A stretch of DNA of 64,000 bases from Candidatus Thiothrix putei (GTDB lineage: Bacteria; Pseudomonadota; Gammaproteobacteria; Thiotrichales; Thiotrichaceae), in contig CP124756.1 of assembly GCA_029972225.1 (NCBI GenBank), forward strand, positions 434,001 through 498,000, in the 5' to 3' direction. The notes beneath the pieces were generated by a model. The model was not told the DNA's origin. It did no database searches and was given only the letters and a program-made list of their open reading frames with translations. This document shows positions 16,610 through 24,654 of this stretch, piece after piece (the stretch's first letter is position 1; each line of letters starts with the position of its first letter). Made by a program: the position numbers and the translations under genes.

Positions 16610-18301
16610 TTAAGCGAACGTCACCACTTCCACCCGTTCCCCATCCGTCACCAGCAGCCATGCAACGAGGTTTTTCAGCGCAGCAATTTCCGGCAGTTGC
16701 AAATAGCCTTGCACCTGCTCGATACCTTCCTGCTTTTTGGCTGCCCAACCCGCTGCCTTATCGCTTTTCTTGCTGTATTTCAGTTCGATCAAATGCTGGT
16801 GCGGCACTGCGATGGGGTTGCGTTCCAGCAGCAAAATGTCGGGGTAACGGCGGTTGAGTTCACGTTCGCTTTGCACGAAATAGATTTGTGTCTGATACAA
16901 CAGCGTCAGCAGCAGCACCTTGACGTGCTTTTCATCCATCCCCATCGCATCACGGTTGGAAAGCAGTTGCAAGGCACGCACCATTTCATCCATCAAGGGC
17001 TGGATGTTGGCGTACAGCGCCAGCTTTTCCACCGCCAGCCGCAATGCCTGATTGGGGATGCTGATCTGGTTGCGGCGTTCCAGTTCCACCTTGAAATAAT
17101 GGAAGTAAAACTCGCGGATGGCGTAATTGGGAATGACGAATGTTTCACCCGCCAAGGTTTTGCGTTCCAGCGTGACAAAGCCCATATACGCCAGCAGGCT
17201 GATGAAATCGTCACGATCAAAACCTTTGTCGAATTCAAACTTACGGCGTTGCAATGCGGTCACTGCCTCGGTATTGATCAGCTCATCCAGCACCGCAAAA
17301 TTCACGTCGCGGTTGCCAATGCTGAACATGCCCATGATTTTGCCGTAATCGGAGGCAATGTTTTCATCCATCATTGGGTCGGGGTATTCACAGTTGCGCA
17401 GATCAAAATTCTTCACGAAATACAGCACCATATTGGCGTTGTAGACCGTTTCAGGGGCTTTGATGTTGAAACGGTAGCCGTTGTACCAGCGGGTGACGTC
17501 CGCCAGTAACTGTTCCAACGCCACCGGGCAACTGTCTGCCAACGGTTGCAGCAAATTGCTGACTTCCGTTTTGGTAAAACCAATCGCTTCGTTGAAACCT
17601 TCATGCAGCGAGAGATTTTGCCCGATATTAAAACCGCTGGTCATGCTATCCAGCATAATGGGGGTAACGCCGGTGACGAACAGCCGATCCAGCGTGCCGC
17701 GTTGCGTGGCGGTTTTGAGCGTTTCGTAAAAGCTGCGCACAAAGCCGCCTTTGCCCATGACCCGCAAGAACAGTTTCATATCAGCAGCCAGAATGCTGTT
17801 AGCAAAATGGTCGTATTCGTCGATCAGCAGCAACAGCTTTTGCCCGGACATCGCATCCATGAAATATTCCATCTTGGCTGCGGGAGAGTTTTTTTCAGTG
17901 ACCTTGGTTTGTATTTCGGTCGCGTGACCATACCGCAGCAAAAAACTCAGGAGGTAAGTGTCCAGTTTGTCATTGATACGTTGCAAAATGGCATCATGCC
18001 CTGCATCGGTATCAATGCCGCTGAAATCCATAAACAGCACCTGATAGCTGTTGTGCAACGGGGTGGGATTTTGCCCAATAGCCAACCGACCAAACAGGGT
18101 AGCGAATTCATCCCGATACGCCACGTCGTAATAATATTCGAGCATCGACAGAAACAGGCTTTTACCAAAACGGCGTGGACGCAGCAGAAACAAGTGGCTG
18201 CCGATGGTTTCCAAGGTTGTGATGTAGTGGGTTTTGTCGATGTAGACAAAACCGTCCGTCATGACTTTTTTGAAATTGCTTTCGCCGTAGGGGATTTTCA
18301 T
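16610..18301 (-). CDS. AAA-ATPase-like / PD-(D/E)XK nuclease protein, tandem copy 3
   Basis: 563 aa. The body matches copy 1, but the N-terminal 40 residues differ: KVMTDGFVYIDKTHYITTLE in place of the KTVISGGYVYVDKTATITQ version. The difference ends at Walker A, where identity resumes. It is the first gene of the array in transcription order. A short spacer to the lipoprotein gene at 18354 has no obvious promoter that I can defend. Confidence 0.85.
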   Translation of the reverse strand: MKIPYGESNFKKVMTDGFVYIDKTHYITTLETIGSHLFLLRPRRFGKSLFLSMLEYYYDVAYRDEFATLFGRLAIGQNPTPLHNSYQVLFMDFSGIDTDAGHDAILQRINDKLDTYLLSFLLRYGHATEIQTKVTEKNSPAAKMEYFMDAMSGQKLLLLIDEYDHFANSILAADMKLFLRVMGKGGFVRSFYETLKTATQRGTLDRLFVTGVTPIMLDSMTSGFNIGQNLSLHEGFNEAIGFTKTEVSNLLQPLADSCPVALEQLLADVTRWYNGYRFNIKAPETVYNANMVLYFVKNFDLRNCEYPDPMMDENIASDYGKIMGMFSIGNRDVNFAVLDELINTEAVTALQRRKFEFDKGFDRDDFISLLAYMGFVTLERKTLAGETFVIPNYAIREFYFHYFKVELERRNQISIPNQALRLAVEKLALYANIQPLMDEMVRALQLLSNRDAMGMDEKHVKVLLLTLLYQTQIYFVQSERELNRRYPDILLLERNPIAVPHQHLIELKYSKKSDKAAGWAAKKQEGIEQVQGYLQLPEIAALKNLVAWLLVTDGERVEVVTFA

Positions 18302-18353
18302 GCCGTTATTATCCTTCGGATTGATAGAGGGAGTTTAGCATAAGCCAGCCCCT

Positions 18354-18938
18354 TCAAGGGTGAGTGGTACACGGCGGAATCAGGGTCGCCAATTCCTTGC
18401 CTTCCACTTTTTGGCGCAAATCGTAATTGACCAACAAGGGCAGATAGCCCGATTCCCTGTCCAGTTGCAGGAACGTGGTGGCGGGGATTTTGCCTGCGGG
18501 CAGTTCAGTCTTGCGGCACGCATCCACCCCGACACCCATTGAGGCTTCCGGTTTCTTGCCACCATCGGCTTTTTTCGCCTTCAACGTGTCGCGGAAGTGT
18601 TGCAGGCGCGGAATATCCGCCGGTGCAAGTCGGTACGCATACAGGGTATAGCCCGGTTTGGTGGCATCGGCGAGTGTTTTGCCTTCCAGTGCCAGAGGTA
18701 CTGCTTCGAGGTTGAAACGTTCGTTAATGGGTGTTTCACCCTCGCGTTTCATGCCGAGTTCCAGCTTGACACCATCCGGTTGTGGCGCAACCCAATCCGG
18801 CATTTGTGCGGCAACCCGTAAAATGCTGGGGTCAACCGTCATCAGGTCAGCGGTGGCGAGTTTGTAGAGCGTTTTGACGGGGATGGACGTACATGCGCCC
18901 AGCATGACGGCGGCGGCGATGGGGAGGAGTTGCTTCAT
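18354..18938 (-). CDS. putative lipoprotein of unknown function
   Basis: 194 aa with a bacterial lipoprotein signal: MKQLLPIAAAVML then the lipobox LGAC, so Cys16 would be lipidated after signal peptidase II cleavage. The mature part has no recognised domain; it includes a conserved-looking KPGYTLYAYRLAPADIPRLQ segment. Position +2 is Thr, not Asp, so outer membrane sorting is expected (inference from the Lol rule). It faces away from the DUF2975 gene. Confidence 0.75.
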   Translation of the reverse strand: MKQLLPIAAAVMLGACTSIPVKTLYKLATADLMTVDPSILRVAAQMPDWVAPQPDGVKLELGMKREGETPINERFNLEAVPLALEGKTLADATKPGYTLYAYRLAPADIPRLQHFRDTLKAKKADGGKKPEASMGVGVDACRKTELPAGKIPATTFLQLDRESGYLPLLVNYDLRQKVEGKELATLIPPCTTHP

Positions 18939-19014
18939 AGTTTAATACCGTTTTGGTTGAAAAAATTATTGTAATACAGTAATATTTTTTCATGCAACAT
19001 GAAATGAGGTTACT

Positions 19015-19545
19015 ATGAAATTCAATACTTCTCACCTGAAACATTGGCTGGCACCGGCGGCAAAAGTGATTGCGGCATTGCTGCTCTTATCCAATGCGCT
19101 GCTGTGGTGGCTGCCGGATGGACAAACACTCGTCGTTAAACATTTTGCCACCTTGACCACGGAAACTTTGCAGTTGACCCCGTTTGCACTGTGGATGGGG
19201 TGGGGCGTTTCCACGCTGCACTTGTTGATCATGGTCTTTGGGATTTGGGCGATGGCGGGCGTGTTTCGCTTATTGGCGCAACGCGATTATTTCCACCCAG
19301 ACATTGCGACGGAATTGCAGTGTTTCGCGTGGATGTTGGTGGTGTTTGGTGTGACCAGCCCCTTGGCGCGGCTCTTGACGGTGTTGGTGCTAACGCTTGA
19401 AAATCCCGCAGGGCATCAGGTGATAGCAGTTAGTTTTGAGATGAATGATGTGCTGGTGGTGTTAATCGGGGCGTTAATGCTGATGCTTGCCCATGCCCTG
19501 CAAGCCGCCGCCGTGATTGCCGACGATAACCGCCAGATTGTGTGA
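19015..19545 (+). CDS. DUF2975-family inner membrane protein
   Basis: 176 aa with four hydrophobic segments: around residues 17-34, 55-80, 97-118 and 141-163. The pattern and the overlap with a small XRE regulator match the DUF2975 (YoaS-like)/YozG pairing seen in many bacteria. Function is unknown; the pairing suggests the membrane protein modulates or is controlled by the regulator. The following regulator starts 5 bp downstream. Confidence 0.75.
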   Translation: MKFNTSHLKHWLAPAAKVIAALLLLSNALLWWLPDGQTLVVKHFATLTTETLQLTPFALWMGWGVSTLHLLIMVFGIWAMAGVFRLLAQRDYFHPDIATELQCFAWMLVVFGVTSPLARLLTVLVLTLENPAGHQVIAVSFEMNDVLVVLIGALMLMLAHALQAAAVIADDNRQIV

Positions 19546-19550
19546 CCTCC

Positions 19551-19766
19551 ATGCCTATAATTGTGAACCTTGATGTGATGCTCGCCAAACGCAAGATGCG
19601 CTCGAAAGAGCTGGCGGAACGCATTGGCATTACCGAACAGAATGTGTCCCTGCTCAAATCGGGTAAGGTGAAAGGCATCCGCTTTGATACGCTGGCGAAG
19701 ATTTGCGAAGTGTTGCAGTGCCAGCCGGGGGATATTTTGGCGTTTGAGTCTGAAACCGTAGAGTAA
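19551..19766 (+). CDS. small XRE/Cro-type transcriptional regulator (YozG-like)
   Basis: 71 aa, a single HTH domain: MLAKRKMRSKELAERIGITE followed by QNVSLLKSGKVKGIRFDTLA. The start is taken at ATG 19551 (MPIIVNLDV), the consensus beginning of this family, rather than an upstream in-frame start at 19542. It forms a two-gene unit with the DUF2975 gene. DNA target unknown, probably its own promoter. Confidence 0.85.
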   Translation: MPIIVNLDVMLAKRKMRSKELAERIGITEQNVSLLKSGKVKGIRFDTLAKICEVLQCQPGDILAFESETVE

Positions 19767-19779
19767 AAGGAATACCACC

Positions 19780-20370
19780 GTGAATGCTGTTACACCTGAC
19801 ACCACCCTGTGCCGTTGCGCATGGGTAGACTTGAGCAAACCCGATTACGTCGCCTACCACGACGAAGAATGGGGCGTACCCGTCCACGATGACCACAAAT
19901 TGTTCGAGTTCATCGTGCTGGAATCGGCGCAAGCAGGCTTGAGTTGGTACACCATCCTGCGCAAGCGCGACAATTACCGGCAAGCCTTTGATGATTTCGA
20001 CCCGGAAAAAATCGCGCTTTACGACGCTGCCAAAGTCGAGGAATTGCTCGGCAATGCCGGAATCATCCGCAATCGCCTGAAAGTGTTGGCTACCATCAAT
20101 AACGCGCAACGCTTTCTGGCAGTGCAGGCAGAATTCGGCAGTTTTGACACGTATATGTGGCAGTTTGTTGGCGGCAAACCCATCGTCAACCATCGGAAAA
20201 CCTTGGCAGAATACACCGCCACTACCCCGGAATCGGATGCGATGAGCAAGGATTTGAAAAAGCGCGGCTTCAAATTCATGGGTTCGACCGTGTGTTATGC
20301 GTTTATGCAAGCGACGGGGATGGTGAATGACCACATGCTCGATTGCTTCCGACGCAACGAGGAGCCTTAA
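19780..20370 (+). CDS. tag: DNA-3-methyladenine glycosylase I
   Basis: 196 aa, start GTG at 19780 with an AAGGA motif 8-9 bases upstream. It matches Tag along its length: CAWVDLSKPDYVAYHDEEWG at the N terminus, the LESAQAGLSWYTILRKR segment with the catalytic-pocket Glu, KKRGFKFMGSTVCYAFMQA, and the C-terminal VNDHMLDC zinc ligands. It excises 3-methyladenine from DNA by base flipping. With alkB 8 kb upstream it adds to alkylation repair capacity, though there is no shared operon. Confidence 0.93.
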   Translation: MNAVTPDTTLCRCAWVDLSKPDYVAYHDEEWGVPVHDDHKLFEFIVLESAQAGLSWYTILRKRDNYRQAFDDFDPEKIALYDAAKVEELLGNAGIIRNRLKVLATINNAQRFLAVQAEFGSFDTYMWQFVGGKPIVNHRKTLAEYTATTPESDAMSKDLKKRGFKFMGSTVCYAFMQATGMVNDHMLDCFRRNEEP

Positions 20371-20392
20371 ATGGGCATCATTGGCAGCCCCC

Positions 20393-20421
20393 TTGCCCCA
20401 TGAAAAATTTCCCTGTATAGT
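20393..20421 (+). promoter_or_regulatory. sigma-70-type promoter of the DMT transporter leader
   Basis: TTGCCC at 20393-20398, a 17-bp spacer and TATAGT at 20416-20421 form a good sigma-70 promoter. Transcription would begin near 20428, almost on the first base of the leader ORF. Confidence 0.6.
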
Positions 20422-20428
20422 GCCAACC

Positions 20429-20485
20429 ATGAACACCGTCACTACGTTTTTCACTCACGCCTATCGCTGGCTAACACTCTGCTAA
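20429..20485 (+). other. possible 18-codon leader peptide
   Basis: ATG 20429 to TAA 20485 encodes MNTVTTFFTHAYRWLTLC. It is rich in Thr and aromatic residues (FF, Y, W) and directly precedes competing stem-loops. No Shine-Dalgarno is visible and the predicted transcript starts at the ATG, so translation would have to be leaderless. Confidence 0.35.
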
Positions 20486-20495
20486 TACACGCGGA

Positions 20496-20562
20496 GCAGC
20501 TAGTTTTTGCCTTTTTTCATTAGCTGCGGGATTCCCCCAGTTAATGATGCTTAATCCCGCAG
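20496..20562 (+). promoter_or_regulatory. mutually exclusive stem-loops, attenuator-like
   Basis: GCAGCTA (20496-20502) can pair with TAGCTGC (20521-20527). The overlapping CTGCGGGATT (20524-20533) can instead pair perfectly with AATCCCGCAG (20553-20562). The two stems share 20524-20527 and cannot form together. A strong U-run after the second stem is lacking (only TCTTT), so control could be on elongation or on access to the GGAG at 20571. Confidence 0.4.
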
Positions 20563-20580
20563 CACTCTTTGGAGACAATC

Positions 20581-21492
20581 ATGCGGGAAATACCCAACGC
20601 CACCACCACCCCACACTATTTCCGCTCAGGCTGGATGCTGGCAGTGGGCGGCACGGCGTTGTTCGCACTCAAATCCATTTTCATCAAGCTGGCTTACGCG
20701 CAAGGGGTCGATACCACGACCTTGCTAACGTTGCGGATGCTGGTTGCGCTGCCGTTTTATGCGGTGATGCTGGCTTGGTTGTTGCGCGAACCCCGCACGG
20801 TGAAGCCGTTGCCGTTGGAATTTGTCGCCATTATGGGGCTGGGTTTCATGGGCTATTACTTGTCATCGTGGCTGGATATGCAGGGTTTGAACTACGTGTC
20901 GGCGCAACTGGAACGCCTGACGCTGTATACCTACCCGATTATGACGACGGTGTTGGGTTGGTTGTGGTTGCGCGAAGTGATTACGCTGCGCGTTTTGTTG
21001 GCATTGGTATTGACCTACAGCGGGGTGATGGTGCTGTATTGGCACGAGGCGACCTTCGGCGGTAGTGATGTCAGTTTTGGCGTCATGTTGGTGGCGATGT
21101 CGGCGTTATCCTTTGCGTTTTACGTGGTGTGGAGCAAGCGGCTGATCGGCAGGCTCGGCAGCCGTTTGTTCACCAGTTTGGCGATGTTGGTATCGACGGT
21201 GTTTGTGTGCATCCATTTCCTGTTGACCCATCAGGTTGAGGATTTGTGGATTAGCCCGACTGCGTGGGGTTATGCCGTGCTGCTGGGGATTTTCAGCACC
21301 GTGTTGCCGAGTTTCATGGTCAGCGAAGCGATTGCGCGGATTGGGGCGGCACGTACCAGCATCGTGGGGACAGCCGGGCCGGTCATCACGATTTTGCTGG
21401 CAGTGGCGTTACTGGGCGAGCCGTTTGGCTGGTTTCACTTGGCGGGGATGCTGCTGGTAATGGCAGGCGTGGGGTTGTTGGGGAAGAAATGA
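20581..21492 (+). CDS. EamA/DMT-superfamily metabolite exporter
   Basis: 303 aa with about ten hydrophobic helices in two EamA repeats, for instance WMLAVGGTALFALKSIFIKL at the start and VGTAGPVITILLAVALLGEP near the end. Such proteins export amino acids or other small metabolites across the inner membrane. ATG 20581 with GGAG 7 bp upstream is preferred over TTG 20569. The 5' leader with competing hairpins suggests metabolite-dependent expression; an aromatic or threonine-related substrate is only a guess from the leader codons. A 14-bp stem-loop follows the stop but is split by IS630-B. Confidence 0.85.
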   Translation: MREIPNATTTPHYFRSGWMLAVGGTALFALKSIFIKLAYAQGVDTTTLLTLRMLVALPFYAVMLAWLLREPRTVKPLPLEFVAIMGLGFMGYYLSSWLDMQGLNYVSAQLERLTLYTYPIMTTVLGWLWLREVITLRVLLALVLTYSGVMVLYWHEATFGGSDVSFGVMLVAMSALSFAFYVVWSKRLIGRLGSRLFTSLAMLVSTVFVCIHFLLTHQVEDLWISPTAWGYAVLLGIFSTVLPSFMVSEAIARIGAARTSIVGTAGPVITILLAVALLGEPFGWFHLAGMLLVMAGVGLLGKK

Positions 21493-21596
21493 GTGTGTTG
21501 TCCTAGCGAATTATACCAGTCCGTGCCATAAAATAGTTTTTTTGATCAGGGAAATATGGTTAGATGACTGGTAACAAAAGCAGCCATGAGTAATGT

Positions 21597-22142
21597 ATGA
21601 CATTAAAAATCACTTTCACTGAGGATGAGATAGCGGAGCTGTTCTACTGGAAGGAGCGCCATCCTCATCCCAGAGTCCGTAAGAAAATGTCCGTGCTGTA
21701 CCTGAAATCCCAACAGTTGACGCATAAGGAAATCAAACGATTGGAAAGGATTACAGAAGCCACGCTGCTTGCCTACCTAAACGCCTACCTACAACCTAAC
21801 GGTTTAGAAGCTCTTAAAGAAATACGATTCAATAAACCACAGAGTGATTTGATGGCATATAAAGACAAGATTGAAGCCTATTTTCGTGAATATCCCCCCG
21901 CAACCAGCAAGGCGGCAGCCGCTAAGATTGAGGAGCTGACAGGCATCAAACGCAGTGAGGACAGGGTACGTGTCTTTATGAAGAAAATAGGGATGGACAT
22001 CCATAAAGTGGGGATGATACCCGCCAAAGCTGATGTGGAAGCACAAGAAAAGTTCCTGGAAAATGAACTAAAACCGCGCATTCAGGAGGCTAAGGAGGGC
22101 AAACGCGCCCTTTTTTTGTCGATGCCGCCCACTTCGTGTTAG
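21597..22142 (+). CDS. IS630-B transposase orfA, copy 3
   Basis: 181 aa DNA-binding half. The codons GCC CTT TTT TTG form a run of seven T at about 22111-22117. A -1 slip there changes ALFLSMPP to ALFFVDAAHF, producing OrfAB with the complete DDE triad. Protein equals copy 1 (His variant). Confidence 0.87.
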   Translation: MTLKITFTEDEIAELFYWKERHPHPRVRKKMSVLYLKSQQLTHKEIKRLERITEATLLAYLNAYLQPNGLEALKEIRFNKPQSDLMAYKDKIEAYFREYPPATSKAAAAKIEELTGIKRSEDRVRVFMKKIGMDIHKVGMIPAKADVEAQEKFLENELKPRIQEAKEGKRALFLSMPPTSC

Positions 22143-22645
22143 CACCGTTTCTGGGGTTTTTGTGGTCATTTTCCCGCGTATTCATCAAAGCCCCCTGTGG
22201 TCGACAACGCTACAACGTATTGGGCGCACTCAATGCGATAACGCTACAACTCATCACGATCACTAACGACTCCTATATCAACGCTAACAGCGTGTGTGAA
22301 TTATTGGAAAAAATTGCAGCGTTAGCACTCAAAATACCGATCACTTTGGTCTTGGATAATGCCAAGTATCAACGCTGTGAAGCCGTGTTTGCCTGTGCGA
22401 AAAGGCTCAATATTGAACTATTATTTTTACCGACCTATTCACCCAACCTCAATCTGATTGAACGGTTGTGGAAGTTCGTCAAGAAAAAATGCTTGTACTC
22501 GAAATACTATGATAAGTTTCCCGCTTTCAAGGCGGCCATCACCAACTGTCTCGACAAGCTGGATACCGATCACAAGAAAGAACTGACCCAGTTGATGACA
22601 ACAAATTTTCAAACCTTTAAAAATGTTCAGGTCTTGACGCTGTAA
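22136..22645 (+). CDS. IS630-B transposase orfB, copy 3
   Basis: 169-aa open frame from a TTG start (LAPFLGFLWSF). The biologically relevant product is the -1 frameshift fusion with orfA. DDE residues: Asp in FFVDAAHF (from the fusion), Asp in VLDNAKYQ and Glu in LNLIERLW. Confidence 0.87.
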   Translation: MLAPFLGFLWSFSRVFIKAPCGRQRYNVLGALNAITLQLITITNDSYINANSVCELLEKIAALALKIPITLVLDNAKYQRCEAVFACAKRLNIELLFLPTYSPNLNLIERLWKFVKKKCLYSKYYDKFPAFKAAITNCLDKLDTDHKKELTQLMTTNFQTFKNVQVLTL

Positions 22646-22671
22646 GGTATACCCTGTCAGGTGATAATTCG

Positions 22672-23160
22672 CTAGGACTGATGCAACACATCCCGTACCT
22701 GTTGCTGGAGCGATGGCGCAAGCCTTAACCCATTAGCAACTGCCTGATCCAGCATCGCCAGCGCAGTGTGGGTATCCACGAGTTTGCTGCGGTTTGCCTG
22801 TATCAGCAATCCCGCAAATCCCGTGATGCGAATGCCGAACTGTTTGGCAATCTGGCGACCTTTGCGTTCGTCGATAATCAAGGGCAGGTTAAGGCTGGTA
22901 GCCAGTTCGATAGCGTTTGCTTCACCTGCATCTAACAATAGCAGGAGAGCGGCAAGGCGTTTTGACGCTGGCACATCCACGATGGTAAAGCAGGGTAAAC
23001 GCTCTAGCAGTGCGGTGATGTTGGGCGAACCCGCCTGTAATTCTGCCAATACCACGGCAGGTATCAGAATTTGTTCAAACAGCTTGCATAACAACCCTAA
23101 TGATGCCAATTTTTCCAACACAATCAGGCTGGTGGTATCGCTGACAATCACGGATTTCAT
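22672..23160 (-). CDS. PIN-domain toxin, DUF3368 family
   Basis: 162 aa. The PIN acidic residues are at the start (VIVSDTTSLIVLEKL), in LDAGEANAIELA and in LPLIIDERKGRQIAKQFG, the order seen in DUF3368 proteins. These are predicted metal-dependent RNases acting as toxins. Its ATG overlaps the TGA of the upstream antitoxin gene (4 bp). The stop codon lies in the arm of a stem-loop interrupted by IS630-B, so the native terminator of this operon is disturbed. Confidence 0.85.
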   Translation of the reverse strand: MKSVIVSDTTSLIVLEKLASLGLLCKLFEQILIPAVVLAELQAGSPNITALLERLPCFTIVDVPASKRLAALLLLLDAGEANAIELATSLNLPLIIDERKGRQIAKQFGIRITGFAGLLIQANRSKLVDTHTALAMLDQAVANGLRLAPSLQQQVRDVLHQS

Positions 23161-23486
23161 GCGGCAAATAGCTCATCCAGTGTTTGCAGGTCTTCCTGTA
23201 AATCGTAGTCGGCAAAGGGGATATTGAGTTCACCGAGTAACTCTAAGGTAGCGTGTTTGGTTTTCCCCAGCACTTTGCCTAATTGCCCAAGGCTCAAATC
23301 ACCACTTTGAAAGGCTTTGAGCGCCATCCAGTTTTTCAGCCCGTTTTCCATGAGTTGGTGGGTGAATGGCAGGGCGACACCCAACGGTTCGCCGCGTCGG
23401 GTGATGAGCATGTACTCATTATTTTGCAGTAAATGGCTCAACTTGCCGGGGTTGGTTTGTAATTCCTTGATGCCGATGACGTTCAT
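23157..23486 (-). CDS. antitoxin: Phd/YefM-like domain fused to UPF0175-like domain
   Basis: 109 aa in two parts. Residues 1-50 look like a Phd/YefM DNA-binding antitoxin (IGIKELQTNPGKLSHLLQNN then EYMLITRRGEPLGVALPF). Residues 55-109 resemble UPF0175 (ALKAFQSGDLSLGQLGKVLG, then LLGELNIPFADYD), a family that normally stands alone beside DUF3368 toxins. The fusion would join DNA binding and toxin neutralisation in one chain. It is coupled to the downstream PIN toxin by an ATGA overlap. Confidence 0.75.
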   Translation of the reverse strand: MNVIGIKELQTNPGKLSHLLQNNEYMLITRRGEPLGVALPFTHQLMENGLKNWMALKAFQSGDLSLGQLGKVLGKTKHATLELLGELNIPFADYDLQEDLQTLDELFAA

Positions 23487-23588
23487 TGTGAATCACCTTG
23501 TACTAACGTTACGGAGTACTTGAGTATAACATGGGGGTGCTGCCAGTGAAACAACTGGCTTAAGCAACGTAGGCATGACAGGGACGTT

Positions 23589-24010
23589 TTATAATCGTAA
23601 AAATCCTGCCAAATAGAGCAATCTATCCCGATTAATCCCCCCAAACTTATCGCGCAGCTTATCCAACACATTGGAGGCATAGCGATACGAAATCCCCGTA
23701 TGATCCTGAATATTTTTGAAGGGCTTGCCCGACGCCGCATAGCGCAAAACCGTGATTTCGGTGTCATTCAGGCTTGGCAAAAAGGGGGAGGTAAACCGAG
23801 CACAGGTTTGCGGATCAGACAACTACCAAGCTATGGAAGATGTGCGTCATCTGCAACAACAGTTCTGAACGTTCCCGCATCAAATGCTTAAACAGTTCAG
23901 GGTATTCGCGATTGATAATATTGATCGTCGAAACACCTGCCACGCCCACTGCGGGAATGCTGAGGGCATTCACACACCCATATAACTGGGTAGCCAGCTT
24001 ATCAAAAGTG
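23589..24010 (-). pseudogene. LuxR-type regulator fragment, frameshifted and 5'-truncated
   Basis: Two overlapping frames: 24010-23815 (TFDKLATQLYGCVNALSIPA to LLLQMTHIFHSLVV) and 23822-23589. The second contains a LuxR-type HTH (LNDTEITVLRYAASGKPFKN, then SYRYASNVLDKLRDKFG). They join at GTTGTCTGATCC, where a 1-base change would make one frame. No start codon precedes the first part. Upstream the sequence runs at once into the 5' part of the sigma factor gene on the other strand, so a deletion seems to have removed both 5' ends. The HTH ORF alone (TTG start) might still be translated. Confidence 0.5.
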
Positions 24011-24080
24011 TAAACAACACGCCCTTCAAACTCTCCTCCAGCACATCGCCAAGGGCAATCGGCAGGCATTCGCGCCGCTG

Positions 24081-24554
24081 GTGGAACGCTATCAGCGCCC
24101 GCTGTTCAGCTATTTGGGGCGCATGGGATTTTCTCAGGCACAGGCGGAAGATTTGGCACAGGAAACCTTCATCCGCGCATGGCAGCATTTGGGGCAATAC
24201 GACGCGCACCGCGCTGAATTTTCCACATGGCTCTTCACCATCGCCCGCCGTTTGGCATTAAACGAGCTGGAACGTGCAGGCAATCGGCTGGAAACACACT
24301 GGGGTGAAGACCCACCCGACGTTGCCAGCCACGACGCCACCCCGCTGGAACACACCGAACAACACGAGCAGCAACGCCGCTTGCAAGCCGCCCTCAAACG
24401 CTTGCCGCCGCGAGAGCGCAGCCTGTTAGCCTTGGCATACAGTCAGGGTTTGGATATGCAGGCGATTGCCCACATCGAAGGCTGTAGCGTCGGTGCAGTC
24501 AAAACCCGTTTGCATCGCGCCCGCGAACAATTACGCCACTGGCTAGGAGCTTGA
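24081..24554 (+). CDS. ECF-type RNA polymerase sigma factor
   Basis: 157 aa from GTG 24081. The region-2 signature is LFSYLGRMGFSQAQAEDLAQ ETFIRAW, and region 4 includes LKRLPPRERSLLALAYSQGL and the HTH IAHIEGCSVGAVKTRLHRAR. In-frame codons upstream (TLLQHIAKGNRQAFAPL) clearly belong to the family's N terminus but have no start codon before a TAG near 23990, so the gene is probably truncated by a deletion at about 24015. It would direct polymerase to stress or envelope promoters. A one-base gap separates it from a small membrane protein gene that is probably its anti-sigma factor and is disrupted by an IS. Confidence 0.8.
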   Translation: MERYQRPLFSYLGRMGFSQAQAEDLAQETFIRAWQHLGQYDAHRAEFSTWLFTIARRLALNELERAGNRLETHWGEDPPDVASHDATPLEHTEQHEQQRRLQAALKRLPPRERSLLALAYSQGLDMQAIAHIEGCSVGAVKTRLHRAREQLRHWLGA

Positions 24555-24654
24555 TATGGCACAACACGACGATCCCTTGGAACGCTTAGGAACTGTCCCG
24601 AAATAACTTCCCTCTTTTCTGCTAACAGCGAAAGGGGGAAGATAGCCCCTTGTA

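Larger units (their letters stand above)
13100..18345 (-). repeat. tandem triplication, 1750-bp period
   Basis: Start codons at 14801, 16551 and 18301 are spaced exactly 1750 bp, and intergenic spacers are almost the same. Most of the unit is identical by eye. Differences are clustered: copies 1 and 3 agree over the middle (KAPETVYNANM, RNCEYPDPMM) where copy 2 differs (KSPETVYNTNM, RRCAYPKPMM). Copies 1 and 2 agree at the N terminus where copy 3 differs. That mosaic pattern implies gene conversion. Confidence 0.9.
21512..22651 (+). mobile_element. IS630-family element B, copy 3
   Basis: 1140 bp including TA at 21512-21513 and 22650-22651. Starts TATACCAGTCCGTGCC, ends CGCTGTAAGGTATA. Inserted at the loop edge of the stem-loop described at 21500. 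Confidence 0.93.
21500..22678. terminator. 14-bp stem-loop (bidirectional terminator-like) split by IS630-B
   Basis: GTCCTAGCGAATTA (21500-21513) is a perfect inverted repeat of TAATTCGCTAGGAC (22665-22678). Without the 1138-bp insertion the arms would be about 13 bases apart, between two convergent genes. The distal arm contains the stop codon of the PIN toxin gene. It probably served as a shared terminator. Confidence 0.6.

Noticed and set aside
21597..22645. IS630-B transposase as a frameshifted pseudogene
   Set aside because: All four copies have the same T7 run and overlap, and a -1 slip restores the first catalytic Asp, so programmed frameshifting explains it better.
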